Source: CAYNWT01 sp964450955 (GTDB lineage: Bacteria; Planctomycetota; Planctomycetia; Planctomycetales; Planctomycetaceae). Taken from it: 64,000 nucleotides of DNA. Position 1 is the first letter of the stretch. Each line of letters begins with the position of its first letter. Positions 54,969-63,513 of this stretch are shown here, one piece after another. Where the stretch lies: positions 186,001 to 250,000 of the forward strand of contig CAYVFI010000002.1 of the NCBI GenBank assembly GCA_964450955.1, given 5' to 3'. The notes under the pieces were generated by a model, which was given only the letters and a program-made list of their open reading frames with translations, was not told where the DNA came from and did no database searches. Made by a program: the position numbers and the translations under genes.

Positions 54969-55862
54969 ATGAAATCACAAGTCACACGCGCTTTGCTTTG
55001 TTGCGCGATTGTTTGCCTGACGACCCTGACTGCGTCGGCGAGTACGATTTTTGTGAACAATGTCGGCGGCAACGACAGGTTCGACGGAACCGCAGCAACC
55101 CGAGAGAGCGGCCGCGTTGGACCGGTGAGAACTTTGCATCGTGCAGTCCGCCTGGCCAACTTTGGCGACACCATTGTCATTGCGAACGAGGGTCAGCCTT
55201 ACTACGAGTCGCTGACACTGACCGGCGGGAAGCACAGCGGAAACGCGACGGTTCCGTTCAGAATCATCGGCAACGGCGCCACGCTTAGCGGGTTGTGGTC
55301 TGTTCCAACCGAATGCTGGCGTCGACACGATGGCAACCTTTGGTCTTTCGAACCGATTCACAAAGGGCATTATCTTGTTCGCAAGGACGGCCAAAAACTG
55401 GAACGAGCCGACGTCGGTAGTTACCTGGAACAGCCCGTAGAACTTCCGGCCGGCAAGTTCACGGTCTACAGAGGCCGCGTCTTCTACAAACCTTTGAAGG
55501 GAGAAGACATTCAGGAGCACAGTTTTGACATGGCGCAGAGGACGACTGGCGTGTCTTTGTACGGTGTGCGAAATGTGATTGTTCGAGATTTGAACGTCCA
55601 ACACTTTCGAGTCGACGGTCTGAACGCCCACAGCCTGTGCCGGGATGTCGTGGTCAACAATCTGACATCCACTCACAATGGTCGGTCAGGATTGACCGTT
55701 GCCGGTTCTTCGAGGGTCGTCTTTCGCAGGTGTTCTGTGAAAGACAATCTGACTGACAGTCTCCGGATCATGGAACGCGGCGAAGCGGATCTTCAGGATT
55801 CTCAACTCGATGTCGAACCGTCATTGATTCGGGAAGTCTCGTCATTCGGATTCAGCTACTAG
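54969..55862 (+). CDS. Secreted right-handed beta-helix repeat protein
   Basis: The 297-residue protein starts at the ATG at 54969 with a signal peptide (ALLCCAIVCLTTLTASAS). Residues about 25-110 show the pectate-lyase-like start TIFVNNVGGNDRFDGT and TLHRAVRLANFGDTIVIAN. The C-terminal half has beta-helix rungs (GVSLYGVRNVIVRDLNVQHF, DVVVNNLTSTHNGRSGLTV, SRVVFRRCSVKDN). Such folds bind or cut polysaccharides; catalytic residues cannot be assigned. The gene follows the ABC exporter after 19 bases on the same strand, but a shared function is not evident. Confidence 0.85.
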   Translation: MKSQVTRALLCCAIVCLTTLTASASTIFVNNVGGNDRFDGTAATRESGRVGPVRTLHRAVRLANFGDTIVIANEGQPYYESLTLTGGKHSGNATVPFRIIGNGATLSGLWSVPTECWRRHDGNLWSFEPIHKGHYLVRKDGQKLERADVGSYLEQPVELPAGKFTVYRGRVFYKPLKGEDIQEHSFDMAQRTTGVSLYGVRNVIVRDLNVQHFRVDGLNAHSLCRDVVVNNLTSTHNGRSGLTVAGSSRVVFRRCSVKDNLTDSLRIMERGEADLQDSQLDVEPSLIREVSSFGFSY

Positions 55863-55903
55863 CGAAGCACCAGATTCAGCAGGCTGACCAGTCGTGCCTG
55901 CCA

Positions 55904-58273
55904 TTACGCGACTGGAACGTCACCCAGCGTGCGTTCCAGTTCGCCCAGTTGCTGTTCGATGGACGATTCATCAATCGTCGCAGGCAACGTCTCGCCGAAT
56001 CGAACTTTGTAGAACTGTTCGACCAGCCAACCCGGGAAATCGCCAAGCCCCGCGGCCCGCAGACGATCGCCCCAGGCTAAGTTCATCTGACCTACGAATT
56101 CGCGTTCAGTCTGAGACGGCCCGCGCCGCTGGCCGTGTTGGTCGCAGATCTGGCGGAATCGTTCGTAGAACCTGACGATTCGCTGTTCGCGTTGCGAGGT
56201 CGCCGTCTTGGCACTGCTCCAGCCAAACAGCCCCAGTACGCGTTGAAGCAGGTTCCCGATACGCCGGCGGAACCAATACGCGATTGCCAGCAGAACCAAT
56301 GCAGCCACCAGGAAACCCGGCACGCTAAACCAAACTCTCCGAGAAAACGCACTGCGCCAGCCGTCTTTGCCTCGACCGCTTATCGAACGATAGAACGTCT
56401 GGAACTGATTCTTAATCGGGTCGTAGAAGCGCTTCTTTTGTTCTTCCAGAGACACGTTCAACACAAACCGCGACCACAATTCGTTCAACCACATTTTCAG
56501 ATCGGCCAGCGGCTTAAGCTCCGGCGCCATCGAGGCAACACTGACTGATCGCGCCGTTGGTGTTGGGTCGAACGTTTTCCATTCGTCGTTGATGTAGGCT
56601 TCGACCCACGTGTGAGCGTGCATTTGCTGCACTTCAAAGGTGCCGTCAATGTCGTTGGTGTAGCCACCTTTGAAACCGTTGACCAGGCGAGCCGGGATGC
56701 CCTGCGACCGCAGCATCAGAGTCATGGCAGAGGCAAAGAATTCGCAGTTGCCGGTTCGATGATTAATCAGAAAATCTTCAACCGGATCCAGGCTGGCGTC
56801 CATCTGCACGGCCGTCAGTGAGTAGAGGAACCGGTCCGGGTTACTTAGGTAATTCTGAATACGTTGGGCTTGAACCTGAGGGTCCGGCTCCAACCCTTCA
56901 ATGGTTCCACCAACGGTCGCAGCCAAGGCCCGCAGTTGAGTGAGTTCTTCAGGAACCTGCTGAAACATGAGCCGACAAACCTGACCACACCAACGCTTCG
57001 CGTAGCCTGGCCACGCCCGGAAGTCCAGCGGCCTGGTCCTTCTACGGCCTCCAGCGGCAGTTTGGTTGTCTTCCTTTTCGTCGGCGACTTTTACTGGTGA
57101 GATCACTGTGTAATGGGACGCATATTGCCGGCCGCGTGGATAATGAATCGTTCCGGTTTCTCGCGCCGCGCGAACCTGTCGGCGTTCGCCCTGAATCGTC
57201 ATGCTCATGTACGGCGCCATTACAAACAGCACTCGGGCGCGGGTTCGCTGTAGTGAAAACTCCTGACGAATCCGCGCGTACTTATCATCCTGGTTCAGCG
57301 GAATGGCGACGAAGTTGTCTGCTTTCGCCCGTTGCCATTGCCCGTTTTTGTAGTTTGACATCACCGTGCCGCGGAACATCGGCTCGTCCATACCCTGTTC
57401 CCGCGCGAAGTCCTCTACGCTGACGACTTCATTCGTCGCGATATCAAACATGCGGACTCGAAGAACCGGTTCGTTGCTTTCCAGAATGGTTCCCATCTCG
57501 CCCAGGCGAACCGTCTCTGTGTATCCCGTCAGCGCCACCGCTCGCTTGCGGCCCGCCTCCAGAGCGACGTTGGCAAACGGGTTGCCGATAAACACGCGTG
57601 GAACCGCCGCGAAAACGACGCCTGCAATCATGGTCGTTGCGAACAGAGTCTTCACCAGCGTCCTGCGAAACCGGCTACCCAGCCAACTTACGCCCTCATC
57701 AATTTGCGACGCCCCGGACGTCGCGCCAAACCGACGAAACGGATCCGCCGCGGTCTTCCGCCGGATCGCTTTACTGTCGCCTTCGCGAACCATCGCCACC
57801 TGTCCATACTCGCGCTGAGCGTTCCGGAAACAGAAGATCGACATTGTCCACAGCATCAGAATCAGGCTGAGAACCAACATGGCTCCGTACCAGCCTTCAG
57901 TGGTCAGCACAGCACCAACCGCGATCTGCAGCAGCGACAACGCCAGCAACAGCCAGTACTCACGCGTCCGCCAACGCGTGAATAATACAATCCAGGTCAG
58001 GTACACGATGATGTGAGCAATCGACAGCAGCCGCGATTCAATGTCGCCGAACGCGAACTCCAGGAACGCGGCCCCAAAGGCTCCCATGCCAAGAATCGCA
58101 GCCAGCCACGTCGGGCACCGCATCCGATCGGCACGGTATGCGAACCACGAAACGGCCACGATCGGTAGCGAAAGTGGAACGGGAAAAATGCGGCCTTCCG
58201 CGAGGCTAAGCATCAATCCGGCCCAGCCCACACACAGGAATACGGCCCGAGTCATCGCGCGATCGGCATTCAC
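55904..58273 (-). CDS. DUF3488/transglutaminase-like membrane protein (TgpA-like)
   Basis: The 789-residue protein starts with GTG and has about five to seven hydrophobic segments before residue 165, then an extracytoplasmic region and a transglutaminase core: HRTGNCEFFASAMTLML with the nucleophile Cys, IPARLVNGFKGGYTND, then MQQMHAHTWVEAY with the His and WKTFDPTP with the Asp. A last membrane segment (about 665-685) precedes a cytoplasmic tail with DUF4129-like sequence. It overlaps the upstream DUF58 gene by four bases (GTGA), the usual pair in a cell-envelope operon with a MoxR ATPase; the ATPase is not in the window. Confidence 0.9.
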   Translation of the reverse strand: MNADRAMTRAVFLCVGWAGLMLSLAEGRIFPVPLSLPIVAVSWFAYRADRMRCPTWLAAILGMGAFGAAFLEFAFGDIESRLLSIAHIIVYLTWIVLFTRWRTREYWLLLALSLLQIAVGAVLTTEGWYGAMLVLSLILMLWTMSIFCFRNAQREYGQVAMVREGDSKAIRRKTAADPFRRFGATSGASQIDEGVSWLGSRFRRTLVKTLFATTMIAGVVFAAVPRVFIGNPFANVALEAGRKRAVALTGYTETVRLGEMGTILESNEPVLRVRMFDIATNEVVSVEDFAREQGMDEPMFRGTVMSNYKNGQWQRAKADNFVAIPLNQDDKYARIRQEFSLQRTRARVLFVMAPYMSMTIQGERRQVRAARETGTIHYPRGRQYASHYTVISPVKVADEKEDNQTAAGGRRRTRPLDFRAWPGYAKRWCGQVCRLMFQQVPEELTQLRALAATVGGTIEGLEPDPQVQAQRIQNYLSNPDRFLYSLTAVQMDASLDPVEDFLINHRTGNCEFFASAMTLMLRSQGIPARLVNGFKGGYTNDIDGTFEVQQMHAHTWVEAYINDEWKTFDPTPTARSVSVASMAPELKPLADLKMWLNELWSRFVLNVSLEEQKKRFYDPIKNQFQTFYRSISGRGKDGWRSAFSRRVWFSVPGFLVAALVLLAIAYWFRRRIGNLLQRVLGLFGWSSAKTATSQREQRIVRFYERFRQICDQHGQRRGPSQTEREFVGQMNLAWGDRLRAAGLGDFPGWLVEQFYKVRFGETLPATIDESSIEQQLGELERTLGDVPVA

Positions 58274-59706
58274 GACGCGACCTCCGCTGGCACAGCACTG
58301 AGCTGCGATTCAAAGTCGTCCTCACGCAGCCGGAAGATGTCCGCCAGGCCTTCCCTTGTTGCATGCACCACATGGCACGCCCCCATTCCGCGCCCCGAAC
58401 CGGCGTCTGCGGATTCCACCGCGTCAACCGAATCGCGTGTCGTCAGAAAAATCGGCTGTAACTGTTCTTTCCGAACCGCAGCCACCTGCTTCGCCAGCCA
58501 TTCCGGGCTGGCGGCGGGCGATGGCTGGCATCGAGCAAGCGCGTCGAGGATTCGGTCCCACAGTTCGGGAGCAGCCTTGCCCACGATGCTTACGTTTTCC
58601 GACCCACTTAGAAAAAACGCAACATTGCCATCCCGCACGGCTCTGGAGAACTCGTGGCAAATAGTCGCTGCGAAACTTGCAACAAGTTCCGTCCGATGGC
58701 TCTCTTCCGAACCGGTGCGAACAGACTTCGATGATGACCACAAATCAATCACGATGACCGCGTCGTGTTCGCGGTTCTCCTGGAACTCGCGCACCATGAG
58801 CTCGTTCATGCGAGCAGAAGTGCGCCAATGGATGCTTCGAATCGAATCACCCGACCGGTACTCGCGGATCTGTTTGAAGTCGTCATCAAACACGCCAAAC
58901 GTCGAACGCTGATCGTCAGCAATGCGATCGTCACCCACCACACGCCGCCACCAGCCGGGTGAAATTTCACCGATCTGCGGATGAACCAAAATTTCATCGG
59001 GCGTCTCAAAGTAGCGGCCGCGTTCGCCCAAACCAAAAGGGAACCGCGAACTCACAACCGTCGGCCCAAGCCTGTAAACACCGCGCTGGTACAGACGAGC
59101 TCGATATGCGGCCGTACGGTGTTCTTTCGCGGCCACCCGAAAAAACAAAACCCGCCCGCTAAGTTCTTCGTGTTCGTTCGAAATGGTGTCTTCGACTCGC
59201 ATAAGCCGGCACGATAGGAACCGCCGCTCGTTGTACAGGCTTAGGTCAATCGAAAACGTCTCTCCCGCCGCCACACGCTCCGGCACACGGCGTTCAACTC
59301 GAATGCGTTTCAGCATGACGTACACAACCCAGCCGTTTAAAACGAACGGACCAGTCATGAGAGCAAACACCAACAGCAATGTGTTTGAGTGCCCCAGCAT
59401 CGAACCCGTGGCCAGCACCACCATGACAGTGATGTACGCAATCACCTCCGGCGGCATGCTGAAGCGTTGCCGGTAAACGCGACGGAACCATCGGAACCGC
59501 GAGAGACGCCAGCTGGCCGGAATCAGAAACGCGAGCCCCGACGCGATGAGCGCCAGGCCGCTGACGACCAGGAATATCTGAAACGGAGCATTTCGGAAGA
59601 AGATCACCTGTTCGTAGATCGATCCACAGATGACCAGCAGCAGTCCGACAACAATGCGGAGCCCTCGAAAGAAGCTTCGTGATTCCGTTGAATTTTCTTC
59701 CGTCAT
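58270..59706 (-). CDS. DUF58 domain membrane protein
   Basis: The 478-residue protein has four hydrophobic segments in the N-terminal 130 residues and then the DUF58 domain: RRVPERVAAGETFSIDL, GVYRLGPTVVSSRFPFGLGERG and the core signature IREYRSGDSIRSIHWRTSARMNELMVREFQ. A von Willebrand-like domain follows (HDAVIVIDLWSS). Known DUF58 proteins work with MoxR AAA ATPases and TgpA-like proteins in the envelope. It starts at the ATG at 59706 and runs into the transglutaminase gene, so the pair forms an operon. Confidence 0.9.
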   Translation of the reverse strand: MTEENSTESRSFFRGLRIVVGLLLVICGSIYEQVIFFRNAPFQIFLVVSGLALIASGLAFLIPASWRLSRFRWFRRVYRQRFSMPPEVIAYITVMVVLATGSMLGHSNTLLLVFALMTGPFVLNGWVVYVMLKRIRVERRVPERVAAGETFSIDLSLYNERRFLSCRLMRVEDTISNEHEELSGRVLFFRVAAKEHRTAAYRARLYQRGVYRLGPTVVSSRFPFGLGERGRYFETPDEILVHPQIGEISPGWWRRVVGDDRIADDQRSTFGVFDDDFKQIREYRSGDSIRSIHWRTSARMNELMVREFQENREHDAVIVIDLWSSSKSVRTGSEESHRTELVASFAATICHEFSRAVRDGNVAFFLSGSENVSIVGKAAPELWDRILDALARCQPSPAASPEWLAKQVAAVRKEQLQPIFLTTRDSVDAVESADAGSGRGMGACHVVHATREGLADIFRLREDDFESQLSAVPAEVAS

Positions 59707-59896
59707 CGTCGAGTCGCCCTGCTGCTTGAGGACCCAGTATACAAGGATGGGTCGCTTTTCGGCAGACTCCCATCAACGTGTGTTGGATGTTTCACGTAGG
59801 AGAATCCATTCCCAATCTGGCGGGAAGTCAGCGATGCGTTGCGGTAACATACGCGCGTCTGTTTTTTTTGCGTTCGCTACACACAAGGGCTTCACG

Positions 59897-60736
59897 ATGC
59901 GTACACCCGCTTTAGCACTGGTTCTGATTGCCGCCGTCTCAACATCCGTCGAAGCAGCACCGCCGCAGTCCGGGCCCGCGTTCAAACCAATCGAGATTGA
60001 ATCGCTGGACAAGCTAAAGATCACCGCCGATCTGTACGCGCCGCACGCTGATAAGAAGACACCGTTTATTGTCTTGTGCCATCAAGCCGGGTTCTCCCGC
60101 GGAGAGTATCGCGAGATTGCTCCGAAGCTTAACAAGATGGGTTTCAACTGCGTCGCAATCGACCAACGGTCCGGTCGCGGTGTCGATCGAATCGAAAACG
60201 AAACGGCTAAACGTGCCGCTGCCGCCGGTAAGTCGACTCAGTATCCAGACGCCGAACAGGACATGATCGCGGCTGTGCAGTTTGTTCGAAAGAACCACGC
60301 AAAGGGCAAGGTTATCCTGTGGGGTAGTTCCTACAGTTCGGCTTTGGCTCTGCGAATCGCAGGCGAGCAGCCGAAGCTGGTTGACGCCGTTCTGGCATTC
60401 GCTCCTGGCGAGTACTTTGCGCGACTCGGAAAACCAAACGACTGGGTGACTCAGTCCGCAAAGAAAATTCAGGTCCCGGCGTTCATCACCTCCGCGAAGA
60501 ATGAGTACAACAATTGGAAGGGAATTTACGCGGCGATCCCCGGCAAGAGCAAAAGCATGTTTCTGCCAAAGACCAAGGGCAACCACGGCTCGCGAGCGTT
60601 GTGGAGCAAGATGTCTGACAACAAGAGCTACTGGGACGCCGTGACACCGTTTCTCGCCAAAGCCGCCGGTCGACCCATGGCAGGATCAGGAACCAAAGCC
60701 GGCTCGGGCACGAAAGCCGGTTCTGGTAAGAAGTAG
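59897..60736 (+). CDS. Secreted alpha/beta hydrolase, dienelactone hydrolase-like
   Basis: The 279-residue protein has a signal peptide (LALVLIAAVSTSVEA) and an alpha/beta hydrolase core: PFIVLCHQAGFSRGEY with the oxyanion region, NCVAIDQRSGRG, and VILWGSSYSSALALR with the nucleophile Ser in GSSYS (GxSxS instead of GxSxG). The His lies in GNHGSRALW. An acidic catalytic residue is less certain (SAKNEYNN where Asp is expected). The C-terminus carries a short GTKAGS repeat. I start at the ATG at 59897 (the frame is open earlier without similarity). The substrate is unknown. Confidence 0.82.
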   Translation: MRTPALALVLIAAVSTSVEAAPPQSGPAFKPIEIESLDKLKITADLYAPHADKKTPFIVLCHQAGFSRGEYREIAPKLNKMGFNCVAIDQRSGRGVDRIENETAKRAAAAGKSTQYPDAEQDMIAAVQFVRKNHAKGKVILWGSSYSSALALRIAGEQPKLVDAVLAFAPGEYFARLGKPNDWVTQSAKKIQVPAFITSAKNEYNNWKGIYAAIPGKSKSMFLPKTKGNHGSRALWSKMSDNKSYWDAVTPFLAKAAGRPMAGSGTKAGSGTKAGSGKK

Positions 60737-60981
60737 AACGGCGTAGCTGGTGAGCCGCCCCCTCATCATCAATCGCTAAGCCACGTGGTGACCGGTTCAA
60801 TTTGGACTGAGCCGGTTATCTTCGGCTTTCCATGCGTGAGTAGGCCAACCCAGCACTGCGGGTAGAGCCACTCCACCTGCGCTTGCATCCGCTTCACGTT
60901 TGAGGAGTGGGCAGGGCATCCCTCCGCACAGGGTTAAGGTTCGGTGGCTCAACGTGCCGCGCAGGACACAGCAAGGGAGTC

Positions 60982-61347
60982 ATGAAAATGGAAGATGTGT
61001 TCAAATCGCTGCGTCACATCATGCAGAAACATGCTGGTTCGCTGAATGTGATGGTCGATGCCGATGATCATTACTATCTCGACACCTACCACATTCAGAA
61101 GAACAAGAAGCCGCTCTACTTTGGTGGCGTCAAGATTCAGAAGAACTACGTCAGCTATTACCTGATGCCGGTGTATACGAACCCAGAATTGGTTGAGGAT
61201 CTCTCGGCAGATCTCACGAAACGGCGTCAGGGGAAATCCTGCTTTAACTTCAAGACTGCTGATCAGGCACTGTTTGATGAGATGTCAGATATCACAAAGC
61301 GTGCTTTTGAATCGTACCAAGCGCAGGGATTTATTGACGCGTCGTAG
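60982..61347 (+). CDS. Conserved small cytoplasmic protein, unknown
   Basis: A 121-residue protein starting at the ATG at 60982 after AGGGAG. The fold is likely alpha/beta, with LRHIMQKHAGSLNVMVDADD, YYLDTYHIQKNKKPLYFGG and SYYLMPVYTNPELVED. It has the look of small widespread proteins of the DUF1801 kind, but I cannot name the family. It stands alone between the hydrolase and the palindromic region. Confidence 0.7.
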   Translation: MKMEDVFKSLRHIMQKHAGSLNVMVDADDHYYLDTYHIQKNKKPLYFGGVKIQKNYVSYYLMPVYTNPELVEDLSADLTKRRQGKSCFNFKTADQALFDEMSDITKRAFESYQAQGFIDAS

Positions 61348-61466
61348 CAGGCCGGCTGCCCAAGTGACTGTCGACGACCGAGCCACAACGACGTGAGCCG
61401 AAGGCCGTAATGCCTCGGGCCGTATCAAAGGAAACCACCCGCCCACAACCCAACCACACACAGTGG

Positions 61467-61658
61467 CGGAGCCACGACATGCGACAGCCTCAGGTTTCAA
61501 CCCGAGGAACGATCCCACCCAACACGAATGAGCCGCGGAGCGGCAGCAGGTGTGGTCGTCACCGGCGTGTTTCCACCTGTCGCCACTCCGCGGCTGTTTC
61601 ATTCGGTTTGCCGGGTTCCTCGGACTGAAGTCCGAGGCTGTCGCATGCCGTCGCTCCG
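61467..61658. repeat. Nested palindromic element, about 190 bases
   Basis: Outer arms 61467-61508 and 61617-61658 (42 bases each) are reverse complements at 35 of 42 positions, sharing CATGCGACAGCCTC and CCGAGGA. Inside, GAATGAGCCGCGGAG (61526-61540) pairs with CTCCGCGGCTGTTTCATTC (61586-61604). The form fits a palindromic mobile element or a structured RNA. No open frame is inside. Confidence 0.75.
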
Positions 61659-61671
61659 CGACTGAAACGTA

Positions 61672-61694
61672 GCCGACTGAGGCCCTCAGTCGGT
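61672..61694. repeat. Short hairpin next to the nested palindrome
   Basis: GCCGACTGAG at 61672-61681 pairs with CTCAGTCGGT around a 3-base loop. It directly follows the larger palindrome and may be part of the same element. Confidence 0.5.
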
Positions 61695-61815
61695 TGCCGC
61701 GTCAGCGGAGGGTTGCCATCCTTTCAACACGTGGACGCCACACCTCACGGGTGGCCGCAATCGGGGTGGCGCAGCCACAAGCGGTTCAGCGCCAGCCTCC
61801 ACGCCCATGACCTCT

Positions 61816-61849
61816 TGTGCCTTCGGCACACAGATTGGCGAGCAATCTG
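61816..61849. repeat. Two adjacent small hairpins
   Basis: TGTGCC-TTC-GGCACA (61816-61830) and CAGATTG-GCGAG-CAATCTG (61831-61849) follow each other. The flanks GGGTGGC (about 61756) and GCCACCCC (61851-61858) are inverted, so the whole stretch may be one larger palindromic unit. Confidence 0.5.
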
Positions 61850-61861
61850 TGCCACCCCGCG

Positions 61862-62074
61862 TCAAGATTCTGCAGCATCGGCCTCTTCGTCGCTCTGTGG
61901 TTCTGGCTCCACCGATGTACTTTGGGCGACACCCATCTCGGAAAACAGTTGGCTAAAATCGGCCGTCGGATAGACCGGTTCAGTCACTGCCTCGCGTGTA
62001 TAAAGAGCCCCGCAGACTGGGTCGGCCCGAAACGGCACGAAGTATCCACACAGCTCCAAGAGACAAAATTCCAA
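61862..62074 (-). CDS. Possible small protein with acidic C-terminus
   Basis: A 70-residue frame starting with TTG (62074) has a protein-like composition: FVPFRADPVCGALYTREAV, then TEPVYPTADFSQLF, and an acidic tail (SVEPEPQSDEEADAAES). No ribosome site is evident and the region is full of repeats, so this is a low-confidence call. It could be the remnant of a longer gene. Confidence 0.35.
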   Translation of the reverse strand: MEFCLLELCGYFVPFRADPVCGALYTREAVTEPVYPTADFSQLFSEMGVAQSTSVEPEPQSDEEADAAES

Positions 62075-62329
62075 CTAGAAGAGTCCTAGTTCTGCAGCGT
62101 GGTGGCGAAGTAACGGGCCCATCGAGCCAGATCGCTCTCGCTTCTTCTTCTTTGGGTGGGTAATCCCATTCCGAATATCAGTTACTGCGTGTGGGCCATC
62201 TGCATACGGCTTACTTGATCGGTGGGCGATGCCCACTCGGCAGTCTGGCAGATGCTCTATTCACTCAGGGTCAGCAACCCAAGGTGTAGCACCGACATCG
62301 CTACTGACCACTGTGGGCAAACTTGGCTG

Positions 62330-63439
62330 CTATTTGAGTTTGTCAATCAGCAGTTGGGCATCTTTGCGGATTGCCTGGTGGTCGTAGGAGGACGCGATTG
62401 GTTTTAGTTGACCGGCGATTTTGGTTTTTTGGTCGGCGCTTAGCTTTGGTCCGATGCTGGACAAGGCTCGCAGTGTGTTGTTAAGCATCATGGGTTGCTC
62501 AATCTGGTAACGGTTGAGAGCCTCCATCCGTTCTTCGTCGTTGAGCTTGCTGATGGCGGACTTATCCAGTTTCTCCAGTGATGCAACAAGGACATCGCCG
62601 AAGACATCAAGACCGTCGGTGCGATCGTTTCGAGCGAGACCGATGGCGGCGTTGACGCGAGTCTTTTCATCCGCGTCGGACAGCATCACGACCAGGTGAT
62701 CCAGCGACGATTCGACCGGAAGCAGGCCAAGTGTGTAGGCTGAGAACTGACGAACGAGCACGCTTTGGTCGCCGGATGAATCGATGAGGGTTCGCACGAG
62801 TTCATCCGAATCGAAGTCGGCGTTTTGCGTGTTGGCTCGAGAGACAACATTGGCAATTGAAGTCAACGCGCTGGCTCGGACCTTTTCATCGTAGTCGGGC
62901 TGAGTCGCTTTTTGGAGTGACGGGAGTACGACGTCCGGAAGGTCCAGCGAACCGAGAGTTCTGGCCAGGAATTCCTGGTGCGTGACGTCTTCGTCTTTTG
63001 TTGAACGGCTATCAAGCTGGGAGGAGAACAGTTTGACCAGTTCGCTGGCGACATCGGGGTTGGTGGCCAGAGGACCGTCAGGCTCTTCGCCGGGAGTCGT
63101 GGATGTCGGTTCCGGCGAATCAAAGCCGTTGGCGGCTGGGTTCGCAGACCGCTGTCGATCGGCGTTCAACATGTGCGCTAAACCCGATGCGGCTCGCCAG
63201 CGACGGTGTTCGTTCTCGCTGCCCAAATCCTGAACCAGTTGCCGCCAGTCCTGTTCGGCGCCGGCCATACGACCAAACAAAACCCAAACGCCGATCACTG
63301 CAGCCACAATGATGGCGGGGATTAGAAATAGTTGCATGATGAAGCCGGCCGACGGTGGTTGCACCGGTGGCAGGTCTTCAGGGGCGGCGGGTGGCTGCGA
63401 CGCTTCGGGAAGGGCGGCAGATTCCTGGATATCACTCAT
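62330..63439 (-). CDS. Membrane-anchored HEAT-repeat protein
   Basis: The 369-residue protein has a Pro-rich N-terminus, one membrane segment (about 34-55) and then HEAT-like helical repeats (ENEHRRWRAASGLAHML, KVRASALTSIANVVS, SVLVRQFSAYTLGLLP, KTRVNAAIGLARN). HEAT repeats mediate protein contacts. With the single anchor it probably displays a scaffold on one side of the cytoplasmic membrane. The ATG at 63439 is clear. No partner gene is adjacent; the next gene upstream is a MutS-family ATPase. Confidence 0.8.
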   Translation of the reverse strand: MSDIQESAALPEASQPPAAPEDLPPVQPPSAGFIMQLFLIPAIIVAAVIGVWVLFGRMAGAEQDWRQLVQDLGSENEHRRWRAASGLAHMLNADRQRSANPAANGFDSPEPTSTTPGEEPDGPLATNPDVASELVKLFSSQLDSRSTKDEDVTHQEFLARTLGSLDLPDVVLPSLQKATQPDYDEKVRASALTSIANVVSRANTQNADFDSDELVRTLIDSSGDQSVLVRQFSAYTLGLLPVESSLDHLVVMLSDADEKTRVNAAIGLARNDRTDGLDVFGDVLVASLEKLDKSAISKLNDEERMEALNRYQIEQPMMLNNTLRALSSIGPKLSADQKTKIAGQLKPIASSYDHQAIRKDAQLLIDKLK

Positions 63440-63513
63440 AGCATGGCTCTTCGGAGCGGTGATTGGTCACGGCAGGATTATAGAGCGGCGGCAGGAAAAT
63501 GCTCGCTCAGATT

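Larger units (their letters stand above)
61348..62329. other. 1-kb region rich in palindromes, at most one small gene
   Basis: This stretch contains the nested palindrome at 61467-61658 and smaller hairpins at 61672-61694, 61816-61830 and 61831-61849, listed separately. A possible small minus-strand gene lies at 61862-62074. The remainder (to 62329) shows only short repeats such as GTGGGC/GCCCAC near 62222 and no tRNA or other RNA that I recognise. Confidence 0.55.

Noticed and set aside
55888..55915. CCAGTCG/CGACTGG hairpin as terminator
   Set aside because: The stem has only 7 bp, the loop holds the stop codon of the transglutaminase gene, and no T run follows.
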